Shown one piece after another: positions 47,714 through 56,146 of a stretch of DNA of 64,000 nucleotides. Origin of the DNA: Persicimonas caeni. Its GTDB lineage: Bacteria; Myxococcota_A; Bradymonadia; Bradymonadales; Bradymonadaceae. The translations under genes and the position numbers were made by a program. The stretch covers positions 5,731,074 to 5,795,073 of the forward strand of contig NZ_CP041186.1 in the NCBI RefSeq assembly GCF_006517175.1. The letters run 5' to 3'. Position 1 is the stretch's first letter. The number at the start of each line of letters is the position of its first letter. The notes beneath the pieces are model-generated. The model had not been told where the DNA came from. It ran no database searches and saw only the letters and a program-made list of their open reading frames with translations.

Positions 47714-48565
47714 GTGCTCTATCTCTGGCTTGCACTAGTCGCGGTGTTTGTCACCGGCATTCTCGCCGTGCTCGGCGGGGGTGAATGGGTGGCGGGCCGC
47801 ATCTCGCAGGAGCGAGGCGTCTACGAGCGCGTGGTCGGCAAAGAGCTGTACCGGCTCTTTTTGGACATTTCGCCGCAAGAATTCGTTCTCATCCACCTGT
47901 TCGTGATCTTGGCCGGCATCGGCCTGGGCGTCGTCTTTTTGGGCGGCATCATCGGCGGGCTCGCCGGCGGCGTGCTCGGCTTCGTGGCGCCGCGATTCTG
48001 GCTGAAGATGAAGTGGAACGAGCGCGTCAAAAAGATCAACGAGCAGGTCGAAGAGGCGATGGTCTACATGGCCAACGCCTTCAAGGCGAACCCCTCGCTG
48101 CCCGAGGCCATCGCCGACGTGACCAACTCGATGCCGCCCCCCATCAGCCAGGAACTTCAAGTTCTGTTGCGTGAGTACAAGCTGGGCACCCCGCTCGACC
48201 AGTGTCTGATTCGACTGCAGCAGCGCATGCCCGCGCGCAACCTCGAGCTGGCCATTTCGGCGCTGCTCGTGGGTCGTACCGTCGGTGGTAATATCCCTCA
48301 GATTCTCGACGACATCAGCTCGACGATTCGTGAGAGCTACCGTCTCGAGCGCGTCATCGACACCCAGACCGCCCAGGGCAAAATGCAGGCCTGGGTCATG
48401 GGAGCGATGCCGGCGGTGGTCATCGGCGTGTTCTACTTGATGGATCCGGAGTTGATCGAACCGCTGTTCAGCTCGTGGATCGGCTATATCGTCATCGCCA
48501 TCGCCGTCGTGCTCAACATCATCGGCGTGGCGCTGATTCTCAAGATCGTCAATATCCGGGTCTAA
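47714..48565 (+). CDS. tadB: Tad platform protein TadB
   Basis: 283 residues from GTG 47714 (AGGAG at 47701-47705). N-terminal helix, two central helices (near 65-100) and a C-terminal pair (near 230-280). The GspF/T2SSF domain is recognisable by EEAMVYMANAFKANPSLPEA and ALLVGRTVGGNI. Paired with the next gene it forms the inner-membrane platform on which CpaF acts. An in-frame TTG at 47636 is possible but has no clear site. Confidence 0.88.
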   Translation: MLYLWLALVAVFVTGILAVLGGGEWVAGRISQERGVYERVVGKELYRLFLDISPQEFVLIHLFVILAGIGLGVVFLGGIIGGLAGGVLGFVAPRFWLKMKWNERVKKINEQVEEAMVYMANAFKANPSLPEAIADVTNSMPPPISQELQVLLREYKLGTPLDQCLIRLQQRMPARNLELAISALLVGRTVGGNIPQILDDISSTIRESYRLERVIDTQTAQGKMQAWVMGAMPAVVIGVFYLMDPELIEPLFSSWIGYIVIAIAVVLNIIGVALILKIVNIRV

Positions 48566-48580
48566 CGGCAAGGAACGGTT

Positions 48581-49519
48581 GTGGAGCAACTTCTACACCC
48601 CACAATTCTGATCATCTCGGCCATCGTGCTGATGTTTGTGGCGTTTGCGCTGCTGACATTTGGCTTCGTGCCCGAGGAGGTCGAAGAAGACGAGATCTAC
48701 GGATACCGTCTGACCAAGCGAAAGCGTCTGTTGCAGGAGGATGGGCTCTACGCGCTGACGCTGCCGCTGATCAAGATCTTCGCTCACTACTTCCGGATGA
48801 TTCCGGAGAGTGACAACTTCATCGAGCGCATACGTAAGAAGCTGCGCGATCAGTTGCCTCGCTCGGGCTACATGGGCGCGTTCACCCCCAATGAATTCTT
48901 GGGCGCCTGCTGTACGACCGCGCTGGGGATCTTCTTTTCGATCATTCTGCTCACGACGTTGGCGTCGAACACGCCCAATATCCCGATCGCGTTGATCGTG
49001 GGCGCCGGCGGCCTGTATTTCCCGTTTCTGAACCTGCGTGGGGCGATCACCGAGCGTCTCATCGAGATCGACCGTCGCCTTCCGTACACCATCGACCTTC
49101 TGGTGTTGTCGATGCGCGCGGGCCTCGACTTCATGACGGCGCTCGACCGCGTCGTCACCCGCGGCCAGGAGCAAAACCCCGACGACCCGATGATCCAGGA
49201 ACTCGGCGTGGTCCTCCAGGAGATGCGCGTCGGTACGCCCAAGGCCGACGCGTTGCTCAACCTGTGTGAGCGTGTCGACTCCGACTACCTGAACTCGATG
49301 GTCGGCGCGATCATCCAGTCGGAGAAGCGCGGTAGCCCGCTGGCGCGCGTGCTCGAGATCCAGGTCGACACCATCCGAAACAAGCGCACCCAGAAGATCG
49401 AGAAGCAGGCCAGCCAGGCCGCCGTCAAGATTCTGATGCCGCTGATGTTCATCTTCGGGGCGGTCGTCGTCGTGGTCATGGGGGCGATGATTCTGAAGGT
49501 CAAGAACCAGGGAGGTTGA
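48581..49519 (+). CDS. tadC: Tad platform protein TadC
   Basis: 312 residues, GTG 48581 with AAGGA upstream. Transmembrane helices near 7-30, 105-150 and 285-310. The T2SSF domain has RLPYTIDLLVLSMRAGLDFM and the closing KRTQKIEKQASQAAVKILMP, typical of TadC. Lies 15 bp after tadB and acts with it. Confidence 0.9.
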   Translation: MEQLLHPTILIISAIVLMFVAFALLTFGFVPEEVEEDEIYGYRLTKRKRLLQEDGLYALTLPLIKIFAHYFRMIPESDNFIERIRKKLRDQLPRSGYMGAFTPNEFLGACCTTALGIFFSIILLTTLASNTPNIPIALIVGAGGLYFPFLNLRGAITERLIEIDRRLPYTIDLLVLSMRAGLDFMTALDRVVTRGQEQNPDDPMIQELGVVLQEMRVGTPKADALLNLCERVDSDYLNSMVGAIIQSEKRGSPLARVLEIQVDTIRNKRTQKIEKQASQAAVKILMPLMFIFGAVVVVVMGAMILKVKNQGG

Positions 49520-49728
49520 GCCACGGGGCTCGACCTTCGAGGGTCGCGTGACGATGTCTGTTTTCCCTCCTGACGCCCCAACGGGTTCACCCGGCACAAA
49601 GAGTTTTGTTTTCGCCAGCAGTGGCGTACAATGGCCCGCAGGCCGTGCCGGAGAGTATCTGCGGTTTGGTAAAGCCCGCCCCAGACAGCGGCGGGTCGAA
49701 CGAGCTCACTAGCGAGGACATGTCTGTC

Positions 49729-51075
49729 ATGCCTTCTTTTTGGCTAGAATACGACAACAACGGGGATATCCAGGAGTTTAGCTTCGACTCGGACTCGGTC
49801 AGCGTCGGCCGGGACAAGGGGTCTGATTTCGTCTTGGACCATCCAACGGTATCGCGCCAGCACGCCGTTATCGTGTTCAAGAACGGAAGCTACTACCTGG
49901 TGGTGCTCTCGCGTGGCGGGCTGACCGCGATCGACGGCCAGCAGCTCCAGGGCGAGCAGATGCTGTACGACGGCAACATGCTCCACCTGGGCCAGCTCCA
50001 ATTCCGCTTCCGCTCGAACCACGCCCCTCAGAAGCCCGCAAACCATGCGCAGCAGCAGGCCCCGCAAGCGGCCGGATTCGGCGCCCAGGGCGGCGGCAAC
50101 CAAAACCAATTTGGCGGCGGCAACCAAAATCAGTTCGGCGGCGGCAACCAGAACCAGAATCAGTTCGGTGGAGGCGGCAACCAGAACCAGAATCAGTTCG
50201 GTGGCGGCGGCTTCGGTCAGCAGTCTCAGTCTGGGTTCGGTGGGCAGAATGGTCAGGGCGGCGGTCAAGGCGGCCAAGGCCAGTACGCGAACGGGTTCGG
50301 CTTCGGCGATTCTCCGGCCGGTGGAACCGACGCCAACATGGGCGGCGCACAGCCTCAACCCAACGACGCCCAGGCCGACGGCGGCTCGGAGAGCGGCATC
50401 ATCAGTTGGGACGAAATCGCCAGCAGCTCCGAAGCGATGGAAGAGGCCGACCGGCCCAAGGAAGCGACGGTCTACGACCGGATGCAACAGGGCAAAAAGA
50501 AGAACGAGCAGACCAACCCGCTGCTCGTGGTCGTCGCCGGTGCCGCGATCGTCGGACTGCTGTGGTTTACTTTCTTCAACGACCCGGGCGGGGGCGGCGG
50601 CAAACAAAAAGACAAGGTGCCCGTCGAAGAGCAGCCTCCGGTGGTCATCGAAGTCAGCTGCATGGGGGAGTCGGCGTGCCTTCAGAAGGCAAAAGACGCC
50701 TACAGCGTGGGCATCGAGAAACTCGAGAAGAAAGACGCCGCCATCTCCAACCGGTTCGAGGGCTACAAAAAGCTGCTCGAGACCGAGAAGTACCTGGAGA
50801 AAGCCGGAAAAACCGAGCTTCCCAAAGAGATGGCCAAGCTCGAGCCGGCCAAAGCTTCCATCCGCAAAGAGTTGACCGACATTTGGCGTCAGCGTCGCCT
50901 GCAGTATCACAAGGCCAAGAAGCGCAGTCGCCACCGTGAGATGGCCCAGGCGCTCGACACCGTAAAAGCCTATTTTCCCGATCCGACGGCCCGCGAGAAT
51001 CGGTGGGCGGCCGGCGAAGAGCTATACATGAAGAAGAAGGGGATCTACCCCAAGCATGTTTATCCTCAACACTGA
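49729..51075 (+). CDS. FHA-domain membrane protein of the Tad locus
   Basis: 448 residues. FHA domain 1-95 (VSVGRDKGSDFVLDHPTVSR, QHAVIVF). A low-complexity region follows (about 110-210) with repeats of GGGNQNQF and Gly/Gln-rich tracts. An acidic segment, then one transmembrane helix near 265-283 (LLVVVAGAAIVGLLWFTFF) and a C-terminal domain of about 160 residues with a CMGESAC pair and a Lys-rich helical end. This places the FHA domain in the cytoplasm and the C-terminal domain outside. I chose ATG 49729, which has GCGAGGA ten bases upstream; ATG 49720 is too close. Probably a scaffold that meets the FHA domain of CpaF or a common phosphoprotein. Confidence 0.82.
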   Translation: MPSFWLEYDNNGDIQEFSFDSDSVSVGRDKGSDFVLDHPTVSRQHAVIVFKNGSYYLVVLSRGGLTAIDGQQLQGEQMLYDGNMLHLGQLQFRFRSNHAPQKPANHAQQQAPQAAGFGAQGGGNQNQFGGGNQNQFGGGNQNQNQFGGGGNQNQNQFGGGGFGQQSQSGFGGQNGQGGGQGGQGQYANGFGFGDSPAGGTDANMGGAQPQPNDAQADGGSESGIISWDEIASSSEAMEEADRPKEATVYDRMQQGKKKNEQTNPLLVVVAGAAIVGLLWFTFFNDPGGGGGKQKDKVPVEEQPPVVIEVSCMGESACLQKAKDAYSVGIEKLEKKDAAISNRFEGYKKLLETEKYLEKAGKTELPKEMAKLEPAKASIRKELTDIWRQRRLQYHKAKKRSRHREMAQALDTVKAYFPDPTARENRWAAGEELYMKKKGIYPKHVYPQH

Positions 51076-51118
51076 GGACGGCGATCGGGCACATGCCTCA
51101 TCCAACTTGAAGTTCCCC

Positions 51119-52495
51119 ATGATCAATCCGTTGTCACCGCGTTCATCTGGCGGGGCCTGCGTGCGCAGCCCCGTCATTTCACTTTTGTTGATCGCGACGC
51201 TCACCACGCTGTCATTGCTATCGGGGTGTGCTTCGGTCAAAGAGCGCGGAGATCGCGCCTTTAAAGCTCAGGAGTACAACCGCGCGCTCGACCACTACGA
51301 GCAGGAGATGGAGCAGGGCAGCCGCGACCCCGACTTGTACTTCAAAGCCGCCCAAGCGGCCGTGCGTGTGGGAGATTTCGCGCTCGCCGAGCGCTACTAC
51401 AGTCGCTCGCTTCGCTACGGTGGCGGTGAAGAGGTCAAGCGGTCGCTGGCGGAGTTCTACATTGCCACGAGCAACTACACCAAAGCGGTGCGCGTGCTCC
51501 AGCAGTTGCTGGAGACGACCGACAATCCCCAGTCCGTCTTCAACAACCTGGGCGCCGCCTTGATGTATGCAGGTGCGCCGCTCGACGCCGAGTCGTATCT
51601 GCTGGTCGCTCAGCAGATGAACCCGAAAGATCCGGTGCCCTACGTCAATTTGGGCGTGCTCTACGACAAGCACATGAACCAGCCCCGCCTGGCATTAGGG
51701 TTTTATCGCTGCTTTCTCGAGCTCGGCAAACAGGCCAGCAACGAGCGTAAGATCGAGGCGCGCAAACAGGCGATCGAGGTGCGCTATGGAAAAGAGGTGC
51801 CCGAGCGCTATCAGGTCGAGTGCGGTGCGCCGTACCAGCCGCCCGGACCTCCGTCCAAAGAGGAGCTTCGCCAGACGTTGCGTGCCGAACAGAACGCTCA
51901 GCAAGAGCAGGGCGGTCAGGAACGGCAGGGCGCTCAGCCAGAGCAGGGCGCTAAGCAAGAGCAGGGCGCTAAGCAAGAGCAGGGCGCCCATAAGGCGCCG
52001 ACGGCCCTGCAAGACGAGTCAGCGGGCCAAGAAGGGGCAGACACCGAACCGCCGCCGGTGATCTATCGGCAGGTCGACGAGCTGCCCGAGCAGTCGAAGG
52101 CCGCCGAAGGGGCCGACTCGAAGAAGCCGTCGACGGCCAAGACGCTGGCACTTGCCGAAACGGCGTTCAGCCAGCAGAATCATGCCCGAGTCGTACAGTA
52201 CCTCGAAGATGTGCCAGCTTCGGCGCTCGACGCCCGAGCCATGTCGCTTTACGGCCGCTCGCTCGCCGCGCTCGGCGAACACCAGCGCGCCCAGCGTTGG
52301 CTCGCCGCCGCGGTCGAGGAGAAGCCGAATGCGGAGAACGTGGAGGCGCTCCTTGGCGTCTGCAGGCAACTCGACGATGCCGCCAAGATCGGTGAATTGT
52401 GCGAGCGGTTCGAAGGCGACGAGGAGCTGGCTGACGTGCTCGAGGATTGCCCCAAGAGGAAGTTGCTCGAGCAACTGAAGCAGAAGAAGCAGTAG
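51119..52495 (+). CDS. TPR lipoprotein, TadD-like
   Basis: 458 residues from ATG 51119, which puts the lipobox (LSLLSGC) near residue 36; ATG 51056 is possible but would overlap the previous gene. Several TPR units lie at about 45-190 and 335-430 (VKERGDRAFKAQEYNRALDHY, VFNNLGAALMYAGAPLDAES, LYGRSLAALGEHQRAQRWL). The intervening part contains Gln/Glu repeats of QEQGAK type. TadD lipoproteins of this kind help secretin assembly. Confidence 0.82.
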   Translation: MINPLSPRSSGGACVRSPVISLLLIATLTTLSLLSGCASVKERGDRAFKAQEYNRALDHYEQEMEQGSRDPDLYFKAAQAAVRVGDFALAERYYSRSLRYGGGEEVKRSLAEFYIATSNYTKAVRVLQQLLETTDNPQSVFNNLGAALMYAGAPLDAESYLLVAQQMNPKDPVPYVNLGVLYDKHMNQPRLALGFYRCFLELGKQASNERKIEARKQAIEVRYGKEVPERYQVECGAPYQPPGPPSKEELRQTLRAEQNAQQEQGGQERQGAQPEQGAKQEQGAKQEQGAHKAPTALQDESAGQEGADTEPPPVIYRQVDELPEQSKAAEGADSKKPSTAKTLALAETAFSQQNHARVVQYLEDVPASALDARAMSLYGRSLAALGEHQRAQRWLAAAVEEKPNAENVEALLGVCRQLDDAAKIGELCERFEGDEELADVLEDCPKRKLLEQLKQKKQ

Positions 52496-52539
52496 CGTAG
52501 ACTGGTCTTGCAGCGTCGTATTACCGCGGGAGAGAGACG

Positions 52540-53022
52540 ATGAGGCGACTGGGCCGCAGCTTGAAGCAGCAACGGGGAGCCACGGCGACCGAGACGATCA
52601 TTTTGGTCGTGCTGGTCGCGATGGTTGTCCTCGCATCCATCAAGGTGTTGCGCGACAACCTTGGCAACAAGGTCGACGAGGCCAACACGCACGTCTCGGC
52701 GGTGTCGATCGACCGCGAGGACCCCGACGAGAAGCGCCGCCGCCAGAAGGCCAAAGAGATGGCCCAAGAAGGCGGCGAGGCCGGTGCCGGTGGGTCATCT
52801 GAAGCCGGCGCAAAAGGTCAGGGTTCCGGCGGCTCGCAGGGCGGAGGCGCTGCCGTGGCCGGGCCGGATGACGAAGCCGGTGGCTCCGCGGTCGCCTCGG
52901 CCGACGGTCAGGCAGCTGCGCCCGAGGGCGGCTGTGGCGGCTTCAACCCCTTCATCATTCCGATCGCCCTGGGACTCATGGGGCTGTTGGGCTACGTCGT
53001 CATGAAGACCAAGAAGGGCTAG
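52540..53022 (+). CDS. Flp-like type IVb pilin with extra C-terminal membrane anchor
   Basis: 160 residues. A short basic leader ends at RG, followed by ATATETIILVVLV, so Glu occupies +5 after the likely prepilin cleavage, then a hydrophobic helix; this is the class III (Flp) pilin start. A Gly/Ala-rich linker (70-125) leads to GGCGGFNPF and a second hydrophobic helix (about 136-155) ending KTKKG. Ordinary Flp pilins lack this tail, which looks like a sorting/anchor signal (Cys, helix, basic end). GGGAGAG site before ATG 52540. Confidence 0.78.
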   Translation: MRRLGRSLKQQRGATATETIILVVLVAMVVLASIKVLRDNLGNKVDEANTHVSAVSIDREDPDEKRRRQKAKEMAQEGGEAGAGGSSEAGAKGQGSGGSQGGGAAVAGPDDEAGGSAVASADGQAAAPEGGCGGFNPFIIPIALGLMGLLGYVVMKTKKG

Positions 53023-53031
53023 CCGAGGTCT

Positions 53032-54642
53032 ATGGCGCATCACTCCTCCGACTCCACTTCCACCTCCAAGCCGCCGCGGCGTTATCTTCAATGGCCGCTC
53101 CCCCTGGCGGCCATCTGGTTGTTGGCGCCCGTCGTCGGCATTCTGATTCGGCTCAGCCTCGAGCCGGTCGGCCCACACGACTACTGGTGGCATCTGGCGA
53201 TGGGAAAGCTCATCGCGGCCACCGGCGGCATTCCGACCGAAAATCTGTTTCTCTACACACTCGAGGCCGACGCGGCGTTCTTCGATCAGCCTTGGCTCGG
53301 GCAGTGGGCGATGTATGCGCTCTACGAGGCGTTCGGACACGCCGGGCCGATCGTGTTGCGAAACGCACTAGCGGCGACTGCATGGGCCGGAATTGTCGGC
53401 GCGGCGCTGATGCGCTGTCGGGATCCGCGCGTCGTCGGGGGCCTGGCGCTCTTGACCGCGGTGGTCAGCGGGCCCGTCTTCGGAGTGCGCACACAGATGT
53501 TCGCCTTCGTCCCCTATGTGCTGCTCGTAGGCGTTTTGTTTGCCGTCGCGACCGAGCGCCTTCGCCGACCTTGGCTGCTCGTCCTCGTGCCGCTCACAGC
53601 CCTGTGGGCCAACCTTCACGGTACGTTCATGCTGGTGCCGGTGCTCGCCGGCCTCACCGGCGGATCGCTCGTGGTCGAACACTGGATCGAGGAGCGCACC
53701 TTCGATCCCGTGCAGATTGGCTGGTGGGGCGGCACGGTGTTGGCAGTGAGCCTGGCGGCGATGCTCAACCCACTCGGTCCCCACATCTTCGTGTATGTCT
53801 GGGAGCTTACCTTCGTCTCGCAGGTCTCTGAGACGGTCACCGAGTGGCAGCCCCCGAGCATCGACACGCCCATGGGCGTGGTCGTCTTGCTTACGCTGAC
53901 GGCGAGCTTGGTAGTGCTGGCGCTTCGCCGAAAGAAGGTGCGCCTTTTCGAGGCCGTTTTGTTCGCGGCCACCGCCTATTTGGCAGTCAGCGCGGTGCGT
54001 CAGATGTTTTGGTGGGGGGCCGTGATGCTGATGGTCGTGCCTCGTCATCTGAGCGCGTTGCTCTCGCTCGACCCGTGGTGGGAAGATCGCACGAGCCAGG
54101 CTCAGGGCGTCGCCCACGCGGTAGCAGCGGCGGTGCTCGTCGCGGCAGCTGTGGCAAGCCAGCCGGGGCTTTGGCTACACGATGTCGGCAGTGAGTTGCG
54201 CGCCGGGGTGGCGCGGCGTACCCCGCCGGCCCAGGGGCTCTTGAAGGTCGACAGCCCCACGCGCCTCGTCTCTCAGCTCGCCGAACGGGGCTATCCCGGG
54301 ACGATCTTTCACGACCAAGCCTCGGGTGGTTATTTGGGTTTCGCGTTGGGCATCGGTCCGACCGACGCGCGAACCAATCAGGTCGCCTTCGTCGACCAGC
54401 GCATGGAGCTGATTCCCGAGGCCGTGTGGGACGAGTACTTCCAGTTGTCGCGTGCGCAACAGGGGTGGCGGGAGGTGGTCGAGCGCTACGGGATCCGAAC
54501 GATGCTGTTGTCGCCGCGCGAGCAGTGGCGACTCGTCCAGGTCCTGCAGGGAGATCCGGCATGGACTTTGGTCGGCGTCGATGAGGCGCATCTTTTGTTC
54601 ATGCGAAGCGATCAGACAGACCATCTGACGCAGTGGCGCTGA
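53032..54642 (+). CDS. Multi-span membrane protein, GT-C-like (function unknown)
   Basis: 536 residues with about ten predicted transmembrane helices (starting near 25, 115, 150, 175, 205, 235, 275, 300, 325 and 370) and a C-terminal soluble domain of about 130 residues. The first loop carries PHDYWWHLAMGKLIAATGGI, a 'D-x-W-W-H' signature of GT-C-fold membrane glycosyltransferase-like proteins. It lies 10 bp after the pilin gene, so it may be co-transcribed and perhaps glycosylates the pilin; this is inference only. Confidence 0.68.
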   Translation: MAHHSSDSTSTSKPPRRYLQWPLPLAAIWLLAPVVGILIRLSLEPVGPHDYWWHLAMGKLIAATGGIPTENLFLYTLEADAAFFDQPWLGQWAMYALYEAFGHAGPIVLRNALAATAWAGIVGAALMRCRDPRVVGGLALLTAVVSGPVFGVRTQMFAFVPYVLLVGVLFAVATERLRRPWLLVLVPLTALWANLHGTFMLVPVLAGLTGGSLVVEHWIEERTFDPVQIGWWGGTVLAVSLAAMLNPLGPHIFVYVWELTFVSQVSETVTEWQPPSIDTPMGVVVLLTLTASLVVLALRRKKVRLFEAVLFAATAYLAVSAVRQMFWWGAVMLMVVPRHLSALLSLDPWWEDRTSQAQGVAHAVAAAVLVAAAVASQPGLWLHDVGSELRAGVARRTPPAQGLLKVDSPTRLVSQLAERGYPGTIFHDQASGGYLGFALGIGPTDARTNQVAFVDQRMELIPEAVWDEYFQLSRAQQGWREVVERYGIRTMLLSPREQWRLVQVLQGDPAWTLVGVDEAHLLFMRSDQTDHLTQWR

Positions 54643-54643
54643 G

Positions 54644-55333
54644 CTACTCGATGGCGCTGAGGACCCAGCGAAACAGAAGCATCGAGCCGATGACGAAGAC
54701 GCCGTCGATGGCGACCATGATCTTCGCCCAGTCCCACACGGCTTCGAGGCTACCGTCGCCGAGCAAAAGCGCGGTCGATTTGACCCCGGCGATCACGAGG
54801 GGAACGATCAGCGGAAAGAGCACGATCGGCAGCAGCACGTCCTTGAGCCGGCTGTGCACGAGCATCGCCGAAATCAGCGTGCCCAGCGCGGCGAATCCAA
54901 GCGTGCCGGCGCCAAGCGTGAGCAGATACCAGCCCAACTCCCCGCCCACATCGACGTTGAACGCCAGGATGAGAAGCGGCACGAGCACCGCCTCGAAGAC
55001 GAACATAAAGAGCAGATTAACGGCAAGTTTGCCGATGTAGAGGCTGGTATGGGTGTTCGGAATGAGCGCCAGCGCGCGAAGCGTGCCGCTCTCTTTTTCC
55101 TGCGCGAAGGTGCGTCCGATCGCCAACATACCGGCGAAGACGACCGCCACCCACAGAATTCCCGGAAAGACAAACGCCACCGTCTCCTCGTTCTGATAGA
55201 ACGCGAAGGTAAAAATGACCATCAGCAGCACCGAGAACGCCGTCGTCGTCACCAGCGTCTCGCCGGTGCGCATCTCGCGGCGCAGGTCCTTTCGGATGAT
55301 GGCCAGGGTCTGTCGGAGAAACGTCGGGTTCAT
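54644..55333 (-). CDS. ccmB: Heme exporter subunit CcmB
   Basis: 229 residues from ATG 55333. Six transmembrane helices and the CcmB features FLRQTLAIIRKDLRREMRT, FAQEKESGTLRAL and LPIVLFPLIVPLVIA. It is the membrane part of the CcmAB ABC transporter, which drives release of holo-CcmE. Separated from ccmA by a 120-bp spacer with a CGCAAAG hairpin. Its stop nearly abuts the convergent gene at 54642. Confidence 0.9.
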   Translation of the reverse strand: MNPTFLRQTLAIIRKDLRREMRTGETLVTTTAFSVLLMVIFTFAFYQNEETVAFVFPGILWVAVVFAGMLAIGRTFAQEKESGTLRALALIPNTHTSLYIGKLAVNLLFMFVFEAVLVPLLILAFNVDVGGELGWYLLTLGAGTLGFAALGTLISAMLVHSRLKDVLLPIVLFPLIVPLVIAGVKSTALLLGDGSLEAVWDWAKIMVAIDGVFVIGSMLLFRWVLSAIE

Positions 55334-55360
55334 GAGAGATGTGCTACAAGAAAACGAGTG

Positions 55361-55444
55361 AACCGCAAAGGGCGCAAAGCTCGCAAAGGGCACAAAGGAA
55401 GATCTCGGTTGGCGTCCTTTGCGTCCTTGGCGACCTTTGCGGTT
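55361..55444. repeat. CGCAAAG-rich imperfect hairpin between ccmA and ccmB
   Basis: AACCGCAAAGGGCGCAAAG on the left recurs inverted as CCTTGGCGACCTTTGCGGTT on the right, with internal CGCAAAGG units. It resembles widespread 'CCGCAAAGG' intergenic palindromes. It separates two genes of one transporter and could modulate expression. Confidence 0.6.
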
Positions 55445-55453
55445 AGCTCCCGA

Positions 55454-56146
55454 TCAAGCGTGGACTTTGTAGGTGTCGGCGACGTCCTCGTCGGCTTCGA
55501 CGGGCCCGAAGTGGGTGAGCTTGCCGCGACGCAAGACGGCCAGGCGGTCGGCCAGGCCCTCGAGCATGTCGAGGCTGTGGGTGATGAGTACGAGCAGGCG
55601 GCCCTCGTCGCGAAGCTGCATGAAGAGCTCGGACATCTCGCGTCGGCCGTCTTGGTCGAGGCCGGTCATCGGCTCATCGAGTAGCAAGATCGCCGGCTCG
55701 TGGAGCAGCGCTCGAGCCAATGTCAGTCGCTGTTTCATGCCGCGCGAGTAGGCGTTGACCCGCCGATCGGCCGCACGGGTCAGCCCTACGCGCTCGAGCC
55801 AGCGATCGGCGAGGGCGGCGCCGTCGCCGAGGCCGTACATGGTCGCGAAGAATTCGAGGTTCTCTCGGCCGGTCAGCTCGCCGTAGACCAGCGAGTCGTG
55901 GCTGACCCAGCCGATTTTGTGACGGCCCTTTTGAGCAAAGGTCGTCCAGTCGTGGCGACCGAAGTGGACCTCGCCGTCGGACGGCTTGTCGAGGGTGGCG
56001 AGGATGTTGAGAAGGGTGGTCTTGCCGGCGCCGTTGTCGCCGACAAGACCGGTCAAAGTGCCGGGCTCGAGCTCCAGGGAGACGCGGTGCAGCGCAAAGG
56101 TGCGCCCGAAGACCCGCGAGACCGACTGGAGCCGAATCGACTTCAT
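55454..56146 (-). CDS. ccmA: ABC transporter ATPase CcmA-like
   Basis: 230 residues from ATG 56146, overlapping the upstream stop by 4 bp (ATGA). Walker A GDNGAGKTTL near 36-45, signature YSRGMKQRL near 138, Walker B LLLDEPMTGLD near 158 and the switch His in ITHS. With CcmB it forms the transporter of cytochrome c maturation system I. It is slightly longer than most CcmA proteins. Confidence 0.88.
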   Translation of the reverse strand: MKSIRLQSVSRVFGRTFALHRVSLELEPGTLTGLVGDNGAGKTTLLNILATLDKPSDGEVHFGRHDWTTFAQKGRHKIGWVSHDSLVYGELTGRENLEFFATMYGLGDGAALADRWLERVGLTRAADRRVNAYSRGMKQRLTLARALLHEPAILLLDEPMTGLDQDGRREMSELFMQLRDEGRLLVLITHSLDMLEGLADRLAVLRRGKLTHFGPVEADEDVADTYKVHA

